Part shown: positions 1 to 8,631 of the stretch, piece after piece
Position numbering within the stretch: the first letter of the stretch is position 1
Layout: each line of letters starts with the position of its first letter
NCBI GenBank assembly: GCA_018262195.1
Contig: JAGTRS010000021.1
Location: 1 to 64,000, forward strand
DNA: 64,000 nucleotides
DNA from: Pseudomonadota bacterium
GTDB taxonomy: Bacteria; Pseudomonadota; Gammaproteobacteria; Burkholderiales; Rhodocyclaceae
Direction: 5' to 3'
Made by a program: the position numbers and the translations under genes
The notes under the pieces: generated by a model
What the model was told of the DNA's origin: nothing
The model's database searches: none
Seen by the model: the letters and a program-made list of their open reading frames with translations, nothing else

Positions 1-513
1 GTACAGGCTCCACAGTTCCGGGCGCTGGTTCTTCGGGTCCCACTGGCCGAACTCGTCGCGGAAGCTGAAGATGCGTTCCTTGGCGCGGGCCTTTTCCTCA
101 TCGCGGCGGGCGCCGCCGATGCAGGCATCGAAACCGAATTCCTCGATGGCCTCGAGCAGCGTTACCGACTGGTGTTTGTTGCGCGATTCGCCTTCATGCT
201 TGAGGACGACGGTGCCGCGGGCCATGGAATCCTCGACCGAGCGGACGATCAGGCGCTCGCCGAGCTCGGCGGCGCGCTTGTCGCGGAAGGCGACGACTTC
301 CTGGTAGTTGTGGCCGGTGTCGATGTGCATCAGCGGGAAGGGGAACTTGCCCGGGCGGAAGGCCTTTTCGGCCAGACGCAGCATGCAGATCGAGTCCTTG
401 CCGCCGGAAAACAGCAGCACCGGATTGGAACACTGGCCGGCCACTTCGCGCATGATGTGGATGGCTTCGGCTTCGAGCCAGTCGAGATGGGAGAGGGTGG
501 AACGTTGGGTCAT
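1..513 (-). CDS. cysD: Sulfate adenylyltransferase subunit 2 (5' part)
   Basis: The small subunit of ATP sulfurylase makes adenosine 5'-phosphosulfate from ATP and sulfate together with the GTPase CysN, in the cytoplasm. The first 171 codons are present and the gene runs off the left edge. Visible family features are the PP-loop LLFSGGKDS near residue 34, the stretch LMHIDTGHNYQEV, and the segment GGARRDEEKARAKERIFSFR. The ATG at 513 gives the usual CysD N-terminus (MTQRSTLSHLDWLEAEAIHI). It is divergent from sodC. A GTTAT-N8-GTTAT repeat upstream at about 597-614 also occurs before cysB and may be a CysB site. It supplies APS for the cysH/cysI genes near 30-33 kb. Confidence 0.95.
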   Translation of the reverse strand, partial: MTQRSTLSHLDWLEAEAIHIMREVAGQCSNPVLLFSGGKDSICMLRLAEKAFRPGKFPFPLMHIDTGHNYQEVVAFRDKRAAELGERLIVRSVEDSMARGTVVLKHEGESRNKHQSVTLLEAIEEFGFDACIGGARRDEEKARAKERIFSFRDEFGQWDPKNQRPELWSLY

Positions 514-594
514 TGCTTGGGTAATCCGCGTGGATTGTCGAATGAAGCGCATTGTAGCAAGGGCTTAATATTCTTTTAAGAACAAGTGCGCATC

Positions 595-616
595 TTGTTA
601 TTTCCTTAGGTTATAA
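595..616. promoter_or_regulatory. Candidate CysB-type operator upstream of cysD
   Basis: The intergenic region between cysD and sodC holds the direct repeat GTTAT at 597-601 and 610-614, separated by eight bases and followed by AA. The same repeat with the same spacing lies upstream of cysB and the divergent TauE/SafE permease gene (33808-33825). Both places flank sulfur assimilation genes, so a CysB binding site is a reasonable inference. CysB sites are weakly conserved and no experiment supports it. Confidence 0.35.
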
Positions 617-716
617 ATCGCTGGTTGAAATGCCGGGAACGTATCGGCATGCCATCGGTCTGTTCAGATGTCCGTGCGCTGTTGCGGCCGGTTCAAACCA
701 ATTAAAGGAGACAGTC

Positions 717-1235
717 ATGCGTTTACGTCCCGGTTTTGCCTTGAGTATTTGTTCAGTTGTATTGCTCGGCGCCTGTGCCACCCCAACCGTCGGGCCAATG
801 GCTGGTGCCGATCTGCAGGCCCGTTCGGGCAGCATGGTGGCCGGCAAGGTCAGCTTTACGGAAAGCAACGGTCGCCTGCGGGTCGAGGCGCAGGTCAGTG
901 GCCTGACACCGGGCGAACATGGCTTCCATGTGCATGAAGCGGGTGACTGCAGCGCACCGGATGCGAGCAGCGCCAAGGGCCACTTCAATCCAATGTCCAA
1001 AGCGCACGGCCACCACGCCAGCATGGAGCGCCACGGCGGCGACATGCCGAACCTGGTTGCCAACGCCGCTGGTGAAGCGCGCTACAGCGCCGAGGTCGAA
1101 GGCCTGACCCTGAACGGCATGACCGGCGTTGTCGGCCGTAGTGTCGTGATCCACGCCGACCCGGACGACTACAAGTCGCAGCCGGCCGGCAATTCCGGCA
1201 AGCGGATTGCCTGCGGGGTCATTGCGGCGCGCTGA
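717..1235 (+). CDS. sodC: Superoxide dismutase [Cu-Zn], lipoprotein type
   Basis: This enzyme converts superoxide to oxygen and hydrogen peroxide in the periplasm. The 172-residue product begins with a lipoprotein signal ending in the lipobox LLGAC, so it is probably anchored to a membrane. Copper and zinc ligands are visible in HVHE, GHFNP, the histidine-rich segment around KAHGHHASMERHGGDMPN, and VVIHADPDDY. The disulfide cysteines are in AGDCSAP and RIACGVI. The ATG at 717 was chosen because AAAGGAG lies six bases upstream and the signal peptide starts there; the frame is open further upstream without a better start. It stands alone, divergent from cysD and convergent with the OmpA-type lipoprotein gene. 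Confidence 0.95.
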   Translation: MRLRPGFALSICSVVLLGACATPTVGPMAGADLQARSGSMVAGKVSFTESNGRLRVEAQVSGLTPGEHGFHVHEAGDCSAPDASSAKGHFNPMSKAHGHHASMERHGGDMPNLVANAAGEARYSAEVEGLTLNGMTGVVGRSVVIHADPDDYKSQPAGNSGKRIACGVIAAR

Positions 1236-1322
1236 TCCCCGCCGGCAGAATTTCTTTTTTGGCCAGATTGCCAGGTCGACCGTCGTAATGGCGACGGTCG
1301 TATCGCCTTCGACGGTCACTGG

Positions 1323-2564
1323 TCAGCACCCGATCACCTTGAACTCCACCCGGCGATCCAGCGCGTCGCTGGCATCGTCCCGGCCGTTGCCGACCATGGT
1401 CTGCCGGGAGCCAACGCCGTTGGCGATCATCCGCCTGTCCAGCCCGGGCGAAGTCTGGGCCAGACGCGATTTGATGAATTCGGCCCGCAGCAGCGACAGC
1501 CGTTCGTTCAAGGGCTCCGGCCCGGTCGGGCTGGTATGGCCGGTGATTTCCAGACACTTGCCGCTATCGCCGGTGCGCCGGGCGATGGTTTTCAGCCAGG
1601 TCGGGTAGGCACCGCTGAGTGTCGGATTCGCCATGAAAGCCGTCGAACCGGGGCGGAACAGGAACTTGACGGCCAGTCGCTGATGCTGGAGACCGTAGTC
1701 GACCACCTTGGCAAAAGCCGCTTCGGCCGACTGCTGGCGGCCGAGCTTCCAGTTGGCGAGGTAAATGCCGTTATGCACGCGAAACTGGTCGCCGGACGGC
1801 ATGGCCAGGGCGCTGGTGTAATAGTCGAGCGCTTCGCGGTAGCGGCCGGCCTCGTAGGCCTCGATGCCTTCGGCCACCACCGAGGCAGCCAGAATGCGGT
1901 CGAGGTAGAGCGGGTTGATCGGATCGCCGGCCTTGGTGCCCTGGCAGGTCTTGATATAGCCCTCGGTCGCCGGGTCTTCCGACCAGGCCGGAGCATCGCG
2001 GAAAAAGGCCAGCGGCGTCGGGTCTACGCCATCGGGCAAGGCGAAGGCCAGGCCCTTGCTGACCAGCTTGCCGCTGCGCAGGTCAGCCAGCGCAAAGCAG
2101 ATGCGGTAGGCCTCGCGGGCGCCGGCCGTCTTGCGCTCGGCATTGACGCCGGTGAAAGTCCCGATCAGCACCAGCGGGCTCTTCGCCACATTGGCCGCCG
2201 AAAATTCCTGCACGTCGAACTGCGGATAGTGTTCGCGCATCATTGCAGCCAGGCGCACACCCATCGATTTTGTCTGCACCGACTGGGCGCCAGTCATGCC
2301 GTCGATCAGCGGGTCGATCACCAGCGGGTATTTCGCCTGGGCCGGGCTACCCTCCGGCGGCAGTTTGGCATTGGTGAACAAGCTCGTTGCCGCGCTCAAC
2401 ACCGCCTTGTCGTAAAGCTGTGCTGGCGGCGGCGTGGCAGGAGCGGCAGCTGGGGCGGGGGTGGTGAACTTATTGAGGCTGTCGCAGCCAGCGGCCAGCA
2501 GCAGCGCGGCAAAAGCCAGCGCGTGCCAGGCTGAAGGCGAAGGGTAGGGCGATCGGGTTTTCAT
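1323..2564 (-). CDS. OmpA-family lipoprotein with TPR-like middle region
   Basis: The 413-residue product has a lipoprotein signal (lipobox LLAAGC). A domain of about 190 residues follows that resembles outer-membrane-associated FlgO/CsgG-like folds, then a TPR-like stretch (GIEAYEAGRYREALDYYTSAL) and a C-terminal OmpA peptidoglycan-binding domain (LEITGHTSPTG, SLLRAEFIKSRL, then DRRVEFKVIGC). It should sit in the outer membrane facing the periplasm and grip peptidoglycan. The ATG at 2564 overlaps the stop of the upstream TIR gene (ATGA) and has AAGGAG in front, so the two genes are translationally coupled. The pairing implies a joint function across the envelope. The specific role is unknown. 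Confidence 0.8.
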   Translation of the reverse strand: MKTRSPYPSPSAWHALAFAALLLAAGCDSLNKFTTPAPAAAPATPPPAQLYDKAVLSAATSLFTNAKLPPEGSPAQAKYPLVIDPLIDGMTGAQSVQTKSMGVRLAAMMREHYPQFDVQEFSAANVAKSPLVLIGTFTGVNAERKTAGAREAYRICFALADLRSGKLVSKGLAFALPDGVDPTPLAFFRDAPAWSEDPATEGYIKTCQGTKAGDPINPLYLDRILAASVVAEGIEAYEAGRYREALDYYTSALAMPSGDQFRVHNGIYLANWKLGRQQSAEAAFAKVVDYGLQHQRLAVKFLFRPGSTAFMANPTLSGAYPTWLKTIARRTGDSGKCLEITGHTSPTGPEPLNERLSLLRAEFIKSRLAQTSPGLDRRMIANGVGSRQTMVGNGRDDASDALDRRVEFKVIGC

Positions 2565-3499
2565 TGCCGGCACTCCTTGTCGAATCTGGATTGGCTTGCC
2601 GCGGACAGCGTCTCGCCGAGTTGAATCCGGGCCAGCAGGTTGGCGCAGCGGGTGCTGGTCTGGGGAGTCGAATCGGTATGTTTGATCGTGGCAACCGGCT
2701 CGGCCTTGGGCTTGCTGTGTGATAGTGCCGGCGTCGAGGTCTCCAGCGCGGGGCGCGAATCACGGGGTACTTCCGGCGGAACACTTGCCGTGGACGGTGA
2801 GGGCGCAGCTGGAACGGCAGCCGGCGGCACGCTCCGTTCCGCTTGCCGGCTGGCCGACTCAGGGGCTGGTGTTGTCGGCCCGGCTGGCTGGCGCGAGGTA
2901 AGGCCGATGCCGGCCACTGCAACCGCCACCAGCAGTCCGCCGGCCAGCGCCCAAAGTGGCCAGCGAGGCTTGCTCACTGGCGTGGCCGGTGCCGAATAGC
3001 CGGGTAATTCGCTCGTCCCGTAGGGCAGGTCTGGATCGTCATTTGCATCGGGTTGCCTGGCTGTACGCCGAACTGCCGATGACGCGTTATCCGCGGCGTT
3101 CACCTCCGGCTTGCCAAGCAGATTTTCGAGGTCCGAGAGCAGCATGCGCAGGCCATCAAAATCCGGCGAGCCATCCCAGCCGGTCAGATCAGCCGCCTGA
3201 ATCTCGCGGAAACCGGCTGGCGGGCGAACGTTCTCGATCATCACGGGCACCAGCTTGCCCTGCCGGCGGCCTTCACTGGCCTCCTCGTAAACCCATTCGC
3301 TTTCGATCGATTTGGCCGACCACAAGACCACCATGCAGCGCATCTCTGCCAGCGCCTGATCAAGCACGCTACGCCAGGTTTCTCCGGCCGGAATCCGCCG
3401 GTCCCACCAGACGCTCCAGCCGGCCGAGCCAAGCACCTCGGCAATCTGCCGCGCTGTATCCCGGTCACGCTCGGTATAGCTCAGGAAAATATCGGTCAT
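2561..3499 (-). CDS. TIR-domain protein with transmembrane anchor
   Basis: This is a 312-residue protein. An N-terminal TIR domain (residues 1-130: DIFLSYTERDRDTARQIAEVL, GWSVWWDRRIPAGETW, SEWVYEEASEGRRQGKLVPV) is followed by a linker, one transmembrane helix (about 180-198), and a long Pro/Ser/Thr/Ala-rich tail ending in a short cysteine-containing module (TRCANLLARIQLGETL). The WVxxE pattern places a glutamate (E73) where TIR NAD+-cleaving enzymes carry their catalytic residue, so NADase activity is possible. TIR is predicted cytoplasmic and the tail periplasmic. The stop overlaps the start of the OmpA-type lipoprotein gene, suggesting one system. Bacterial TIR proteins often act in defence, but no defence partner genes are adjacent. 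Confidence 0.8.
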   Translation of the reverse strand: MTDIFLSYTERDRDTARQIAEVLGSAGWSVWWDRRIPAGETWRSVLDQALAEMRCMVVLWSAKSIESEWVYEEASEGRRQGKLVPVMIENVRPPAGFREIQAADLTGWDGSPDFDGLRMLLSDLENLLGKPEVNAADNASSAVRRTARQPDANDDPDLPYGTSELPGYSAPATPVSKPRWPLWALAGGLLVAVAVAGIGLTSRQPAGPTTPAPESASRQAERSVPPAAVPAAPSPSTASVPPEVPRDSRPALETSTPALSHSKPKAEPVATIKHTDSTPQTSTRCANLLARIQLGETLSAASQSRFDKECRQ

Positions 3500-3771
3500 T
3501 TCCTCCCCCGCTCAGGCCGGAAAAACCGGAAAACCCGTCGATTCGCCACCCCTGCTCATGTGGCAGGTAGTGCGTTCGACGCCAGCAAGCCGGCCAGCCT
3601 CACCCAGTCGACCGTAAAACCAATATTCCGTTCAATTATCCGGCGAGAGGCGTTATCGGTCGTTTGTGCCGGCTTTGAATGCCGTGCCTACGCTTTTTCG
3701 GCTCAATTTAGTGTTAGTTTTTTGGTGCGTATTTGGCAATAATGAGCGCTCAATTCAACGCATTGTTAAAA

Positions 3772-4563
3772 ATGAAATATTTTTGTCGCGCCTTGCTATT
3801 CATGCTGTGCTTACAGTGCGCCGCCGCTGGAGCTGCCGGCCCCGATTGTGGCCGCAGCTTTACCTTGGGGCTGCATGAGCATGGCTTGCTTTACTCGGCC
3901 GAGACAGATCGCGGAATCGACAAGGATATTGCCGATGAACTGATCCGCCGTAGTGGTTGCAAGGTCACTGTCAGTCTGATGCCGCGCGCCCGCATCTGGC
4001 AGCTGATCGAATCCGGCGCCCTCGACTTCAGCCTGTCAGGCATTACCAATCCTGCCCGCGAGCGCTTTGCGGCATTTGCCTGGTATGTCAGCAACAAATA
4101 TTACCTGCTCACGCGCAAGGATGCGGGCGTCAGCCAGGTGGCGGATTTCGAGCGTAACGACAAGCTGCAACTCGGCGTCATCCGCAGCTTTCGCTACAGC
4201 CCGAATGCCAACCAGATGGTCGACCGACTCACCGCCGCCGATCGTGTCAGTCAGGCTGGCGGCCTTTCGCCCTTGTATGAGTTGCTGCTGGCCAACAAGA
4301 TACAGGGCATGATCATCGAGCCTTTCGACTACCCGGTGCTGGAGGAGAAAAAGATTCGCGACGTGACGAGCATCGTCGAATTCAATGACCCGCCCGTGCC
4401 GCACGGCCTGATCATGTCGAAAAAGGCCTTGTCGCCCGAACAGCGGGAAAAATGGAGCGCCCTGGTGAGCGCCATGCGCTCCGATGGAACCATGCGCCGC
4501 ATCTTAGAGCGCTATTTCCGCGCCGACCTGGCGGCAACGATGCTTGAGTTCCAGGCGCCCTGA
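3772..4563 (+). CDS. Periplasmic substrate-binding protein, family 3 type
   Basis: The product is a secreted solute-binding protein of the SBP_bac_3 type (about 263 residues), with signal peptide MKYFCRALLFMLCLQCAAAG. The mature part shows LGLHEHGLLYSAETDRGIDKDIADELIRRSGC, typical of lobe 1 of amino-acid-type binding proteins, and later GVIRSFRYSPNAN and MRRILERYF. The start at 3772 fits the signal peptide; an in-frame ATG at 3742 and a TTG at 3733 are alternatives and none has a clear ribosome-binding site. The stop codon overlaps the start of a CHASE-domain kinase gene (TGATG). No transporter genes are nearby, so it probably delivers a ligand signal to that kinase rather than feeding an ABC importer. 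Confidence 0.8.
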   Translation: MKYFCRALLFMLCLQCAAAGAAGPDCGRSFTLGLHEHGLLYSAETDRGIDKDIADELIRRSGCKVTVSLMPRARIWQLIESGALDFSLSGITNPARERFAAFAWYVSNKYYLLTRKDAGVSQVADFERNDKLQLGVIRSFRYSPNANQMVDRLTAADRVSQAGGLSPLYELLLANKIQGMIIEPFDYPVLEEKKIRDVTSIVEFNDPPVPHGLIMSKKALSPEQREKWSALVSAMRSDGTMRRILERYFRADLAATMLEFQAP

Positions 4564-7151
4564 TGTTGCTCCTGCGATCACTGTGGCTGCCGATCGGCAT
4601 CCTGCTGCTGACGCTGGGGCTGACCTGGCAGGCCTGGCATCATGAACGAAGCGTCAGCCAACTTCAGCTGAAGACCCATTTCAACCACGCCCTGCAGGAA
4701 ACGATCGGTCGTATCGAGCAGCGCATGGGGGCGTATGAGCAGTTGCTGCGCGGTGTGCAGGCGCACTACGTCGCAGCGGGGCACATCGATCGCAACGCCT
4801 TCCGTGACTATGTGGCCACCCTTCAGCTGGATGCCAATTTTTCGGGTGTTCAGGCGATCGGGCATGTCGACTGGGTGCCCGCGGCACAACTGGAGTCACA
4901 TCTTGCCAAAATGCGCCGCCTTGGATTTGCCGATTACCGGATTTCACCGGATGGCGCTCGGGAAGCCTACGCACCCATCGTCCAGCGCGAGCCGTATATC
5001 GGTCGCAACCGGACCGGCTACGGGTTTGATACCTGGTCCGAACCGGTTCGGCACGAGGCCCTGGAACGGTCCAGGGATTCAGGCATGGCAAGGGTTTCCG
5101 GAAAGGTCCGGCTGCGCGTCGAAACGGAACCCAGCGAACAGCCCGGTTTTGTCATGTATTTGCCGCTCTACGCCAGCGATGCCGAGCTGGCGACGCCGGA
5201 ACAACGCCGCGCCAAACTGATCGGCTGGGTCTATGCCTCGTTCCGGATGAGCGACCTGATGGCCAGCCTTTACGGCCAGAACCCGCCGGGGATCAGCTTC
5301 TCCATCCATGACGGAATCGAACTTTCCCCCCAGACCTTGATGTATCAATCCGAGCAGCAGACGGACAATGCCTCGGGTATTTTCAATGTTCATGAATATC
5401 TGGTCGTTGCCGGGCGTACCTGGACGCTCTCGATGACTGCAACCCCCGATTTCGCCCGGCACTTTGGCAACAACGAAGCGCCACTGATTGTTTGGAGCGG
5501 CATCGGTCTGAGTCTGTTACTGACACTCGTGGCCTGGCTGCTGACCACCAGCCGCGCCCGGGCCTTGAAACTGGCCCAGACGATGACCCGCGAATTGCAG
5601 GCCAGCGAGCGTTTCAGGCTCGATGTCACCGACAACATTCCCGGCCTGGTCGCCTACTGGAATGCCGACCTCCATTGCGAATTTGCCAATGCCCGTCACC
5701 AGGAGTTCTTCGGCAAGGCGCCCGAAGAGGTGCGTGGCATGCCGATGAAGGCGCTGGTCGGCGAAGAACGCTTCACCCAGGCGGAACCCCACATCCGCGC
5801 CGTGCTGCAGGGCGAAGCGCAGACCTTCGAAGGGACCCAGCGCATGCCGGACGGCAGCATCCGCTCGACCTATACCCACTATCTGCCGGATGTGCTCGGT
5901 GAGCAGATCAAGGGCTTCTACGCACTCGTTTCGGATATCACGCCACTCAAGGTGCTGGAGCGCCATCTGCGGCATTTCGAATCGATCATCCAGTCTTCCG
6001 AGGACGCCATCTTCAGTCAGTCCCTGGATGGCGTCGTCTCCAGCTGGAATCCGGGCGCTGTGGCCCTGTTCGGCTTTACTGCGGATGAAATGATCGGCCA
6101 TTCGTTGCAGCGCATCTTTCCGGATGATCGCCTGGATGATGAGGTCGAGATTCTGGAGCGAATTCAGCAGGGCGAAGAGATCGATCATTTCGAAACCGTC
6201 AGGCTGCGCAAGGATGGTGCAAGGATCACCGTTTCAGTGACCATCTCCCCGATTCTCGATGCCGATGGCAACATCGCTGGTGTGTCGACTATCGCCCGGG
6301 ATATCACCGCACAAAAGCAGGCTGAAGCCGAACTGGCCAACTACCAGGAGCACCTGGAAGCGCTGGTCGAGCAGCGGACTGCGGCATTGTCGGTGGCCAA
6401 GGAGAATGCCGAAGCTGCCAACCGGGCCAAGAGTATTTTCCTGGCCACCATGAGCCACGAATTGCGCACCCCGATGAACGCCATCATCGGCCTGACCGGT
6501 ATCGTCCGGCGCAGCACGACGGCGCCCAGGCAGGCCGATCAACTGGACAAGGTACTGGCCGCCTCCAACCAACTGCTGGAAATCATCAACGATATTCTCG
6601 AGCTCTCTCATATCGAGGCTAGCGACATCAGCCTCGCGCATGCAGAGTTCAGGCTTGCCGATACGTTTGATCGCGTGGTTGCCCGATTCGAGCCGGACGC
6701 CAAGAAGAAGGATCTGGAGTTCGAAGTGGAAGTCGCCCCGGGTCTTGCCCAGCGGCAACTGCAAGGCGACCCGACGCGCCTTGCACAGATACTCGGCAAG
6801 CTGACGAGCAACGCCATTAAATTCACTGCCGCCGGTTCGGTTCACATTCGCGCTTTTGTCAGCGAAGAAAGCGCAGGCAGTCTCGTGTTGCGCTGCGAGG
6901 TGGCCGATACGGGCATCGGCATACCGGCCGAACAACAAGGGCGTTTGTTCGCGGCCTTTGAGCAACTCGATGGCTCGATGACGCGCAAATTCGGCGGGAC
7001 GGGATTGGGCCTGGCGATCAGCAAGAAACTGGTGCTCGCCATGGGGGGCAGCATAGGGCTGGAAAGCCAGATCGGAAAGGGCAGCACCTTCTGGTTTACC
7101 GTGCGGCTCGACAAGTCCGGCGCGCCGGAGGGGCACAGCCTCCAAAGCTGA
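4563..7151 (+). CDS. CHASE-PAS-PAS sensor histidine kinase without receiver
   Basis: This is an 862-residue membrane kinase. A transmembrane helix (about 5-25) precedes a periplasmic CHASE domain (about 40-300, with GYGFDTWSEPVRHEAL) and a second helix (about 307-328). PAS domains lie near 350-460 and 470-585, then a coiled coil, HisKA (FLATMSHELRTPMNA, phospho-acceptor His632) and HATPase_c ([17 protein letters not shown]). Unlike the other large kinases here it ends after the ATPase domain with no receiver, so it needs a separate response regulator, and none adjoins it. Its start overlaps the stop of the binding-protein gene, so the periplasmic protein and the CHASE domain probably sense together. 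Confidence 0.9.
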   Translation: MLLLRSLWLPIGILLLTLGLTWQAWHHERSVSQLQLKTHFNHALQETIGRIEQRMGAYEQLLRGVQAHYVAAGHIDRNAFRDYVATLQLDANFSGVQAIGHVDWVPAAQLESHLAKMRRLGFADYRISPDGAREAYAPIVQREPYIGRNRTGYGFDTWSEPVRHEALERSRDSGMARVSGKVRLRVETEPSEQPGFVMYLPLYASDAELATPEQRRAKLIGWVYASFRMSDLMASLYGQNPPGISFSIHDGIELSPQTLMYQSEQQTDNASGIFNVHEYLVVAGRTWTLSMTATPDFARHFGNNEAPLIVWSGIGLSLLLTLVAWLLTTSRARALKLAQTMTRELQASERFRLDVTDNIPGLVAYWNADLHCEFANARHQEFFGKAPEEVRGMPMKALVGEERFTQAEPHIRAVLQGEAQTFEGTQRMPDGSIRSTYTHYLPDVLGEQIKGFYALVSDITPLKVLERHLRHFESIIQSSEDAIFSQSLDGVVSSWNPGAVALFGFTADEMIGHSLQRIFPDDRLDDEVEILERIQQGEEIDHFETVRLRKDGARITVSVTISPILDADGNIAGVSTIARDITAQKQAEAELANYQEHLEALVEQRTAALSVAKENAEAANRAKSIFLATMSHELRTPMNAIIGLTGIVRRSTTAPRQADQLDKVLAASNQLLEIINDILELSHIEASDISLAHAEFRLADTFDRVVARFEPDAKKKDLEFEVEVAPGLAQRQLQGDPTRLAQILGKLTSNAIKFTAAGSVHIRAFVSEESAGSLVLRCEVADTGIGIPAEQQGRLFAAFEQLDGSMTRKFGGTGLGLAISKKLVLAMGGSIGLESQIGKGSTFWFTVRLDKSGAPEGHSLQS

Positions 7152-7371
7152 GATCCGGCCCCGAATCATCCTGGCCTGACGCCGTAGCCAATTCTTGGTG
7201 CGCAATTTGCATCCCCGTTGGAAACAGCATTCAAACGGGCGATTCTTGTCGTGTTTCCTTCAATTCAATCCACTTGCCGTGCGACCTCCGGCGCCGCATT
7301 GGACAGACGGCTACCTTGCGAAAGCGGGCAGTCCCGTCGATGTCCCGGAAGTCGCGCCCGGGAGGCCAACC

Positions 7372-7908
7372 ATGCCTGATACCTGTACCACCGCCGGTGA
7401 CGACGAATGGGTCATCTGGAACGGCGGCCACGGCCTGGTCACCACCGCCACGGTCGGCCGGATCGAGGCAGGACCGGGCGGACGAAAGGCATGGCTGGAA
7501 GAACCGTTCGACATGGTCGGGCCATTCAATTTCGACGAACTCGAGACCCACGGCCGAATCAGCTTTGCGGCCTGCATCGTCATGTCCCGCCAGCGCTGGC
7601 AAGAAGACCAGGCAGCCTTGAAGCGGGAGTCAGCCAACCGGCGCCGTGCCGCCCAGGAGCGAACGAATGAGGAGTTTGCACGCTTCTCTGGCCGGCACAA
7701 CAGGCACCACGGCCGGCGCCAGCCCGTGGACGAACGGGAACATCGTGAGGCATTGAATCTGCCGGCAGACGGCAAGCTCGAACGACGCCAGGTCAATACC
7801 GCCTACAGACGGCTCGCCCAGAAAGCGCATCCCGACGTCGGGGGAAGCCACGAACAGTTCGTCCGCATCACGAAAGCACGCAATGTCCTGCTCGAAACGA
7901 TTGCGTGA
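7372..7908 (+). CDS. Small J-domain protein
   Basis: This 178-residue cytosolic protein has a J-like domain at its C-terminus (about 125-178): LNLPADGKLERRQVNTAYRR, then LAQKAHPDVGGSHEQFVRI, with the HPD tripeptide that stimulates DnaK ATPase. The N-terminal part is not a recognised domain (DDEWVIWNGGHGLVTTATVG), followed by a basic, glutamine- and arginine-rich helix. It lacks the Gly/Phe and zinc-finger regions of DnaJ, so it is a class C type J protein that would direct Hsp70 to a special client. The ATG at 7372 has GGGAGG eight bases upstream; the open frame begins further upstream but that part does not look coding. No dnaK is nearby. Confidence 0.7.
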   Translation: MPDTCTTAGDDEWVIWNGGHGLVTTATVGRIEAGPGGRKAWLEEPFDMVGPFNFDELETHGRISFAACIVMSRQRWQEDQAALKRESANRRRAAQERTNEEFARFSGRHNRHHGRRQPVDEREHREALNLPADGKLERRQVNTAYRRLAQKAHPDVGGSHEQFVRITKARNVLLETIA

Positions 7909-8014
7909 CCGAAGGCAGGGTGCCATTTGATCGGATAGCGAGACAGGTCGGTTGCCATGCCTGGATTTTGCCCAGAGGCCTTTTTCTTGAACCAATGAAT
8001 AAGTGAATTCACCC

Positions 8015-8332
8015 ATGACTCAGATCATCGAATTTCCTGTTCTGAACAATCAACGAAGCCACGACTACGATGCCGATATCGGAGAAATACTGGCCTCCGT
8101 CCCGCTGAAAAGCCGGGAAAAACTCAGGTTTGAACTAATCAAGACAATCGACAGCTACGATGCCTATTTCACCCAGTGGTCCTTGAGCTTTCCCGAAGGT
8201 TGCGATGAAACGCTGAAAAAGCAAATCTACGATCTGGCCCATCAGGAGCACGGCCGGAAAATACGCATGCTGAAAGACATCATGGTTCTCAAGGCAAAAG
8301 TCCTGGTTGCGGAATTCCATAGATCCAAGTGA
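8015..8332 (+). CDS. Hypothetical protein
   Basis: I do not recognise this gene. It encodes about 105 residues, mostly charged and predicted helical after the first 20 (LIKTIDSYDAYFTQWSLSFP, then LKKQIYDLAHQEHGRKIRML), with no signal peptide or membrane segment. An ATG at 8015 or a GTG at 8003 could start it and neither has a good Shine-Dalgarno sequence. It lies between a J-domain protein gene and an AAA-nuclease gene, all on the same strand, in what looks like an accessory patch. The coding call rests on the open frame and plausible composition only. Confidence 0.5.
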   Translation: MTQIIEFPVLNNQRSHDYDADIGEILASVPLKSREKLRFELIKTIDSYDAYFTQWSLSFPEGCDETLKKQIYDLAHQEHGRKIRMLKDIMVLKAKVLVAEFHRSK

Positions 8333-8631
8333 TTTGGTCTGAACATTGCCACTCGACTGGATACATGCAACTTCAACGGACGCTGCCCACCTGCTGCCAA
8401 CAACGGTCACTTGAGCGGTGGCTCCACTCCGAAACTGGCCAAATGACCTTCGTCAGAACCTCGGCCAAAGCGGATGATATGGAGGTTGTGCCATCTCCAT
8501 GACGAAGTGCTTCGTCATTGGCCTGGACCACAGTCAGTTCACCTCCCCTACCTGCCACTATGATCTAAGGCGTCGTTCCCGCGCCTTGCCCTGTATGATG
8601 ATGTGATTATCCCAATACGGGGCGGCAGATC
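8333..8631. other. Intergenic stretch before the AAA-nuclease gene
   Basis: About 300 bases hold no convincing gene on either strand. They contain one perfect inverted repeat (8499-8518, listed separately) and a smaller one nearby (ATGGAG at 8479-8484 and CTCCAT at 8495-8500). The promoter of the AAA-nuclease gene probably lies in the right half, but I cannot place its elements securely. Confidence 0.5.
8499..8518. repeat. Perfect 9-bp inverted repeat upstream of the AAA-nuclease gene
   Basis: The arms ATGACGAAG and CTTCGTCAT are separated by only TG. Such a short spacer makes an RNA hairpin unlikely but suits a dimeric DNA-binding protein. It lies 114 bases before the ATG at 8632 and could be an operator for that gene. 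No regulator gene is adjacent. Confidence 0.4.
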
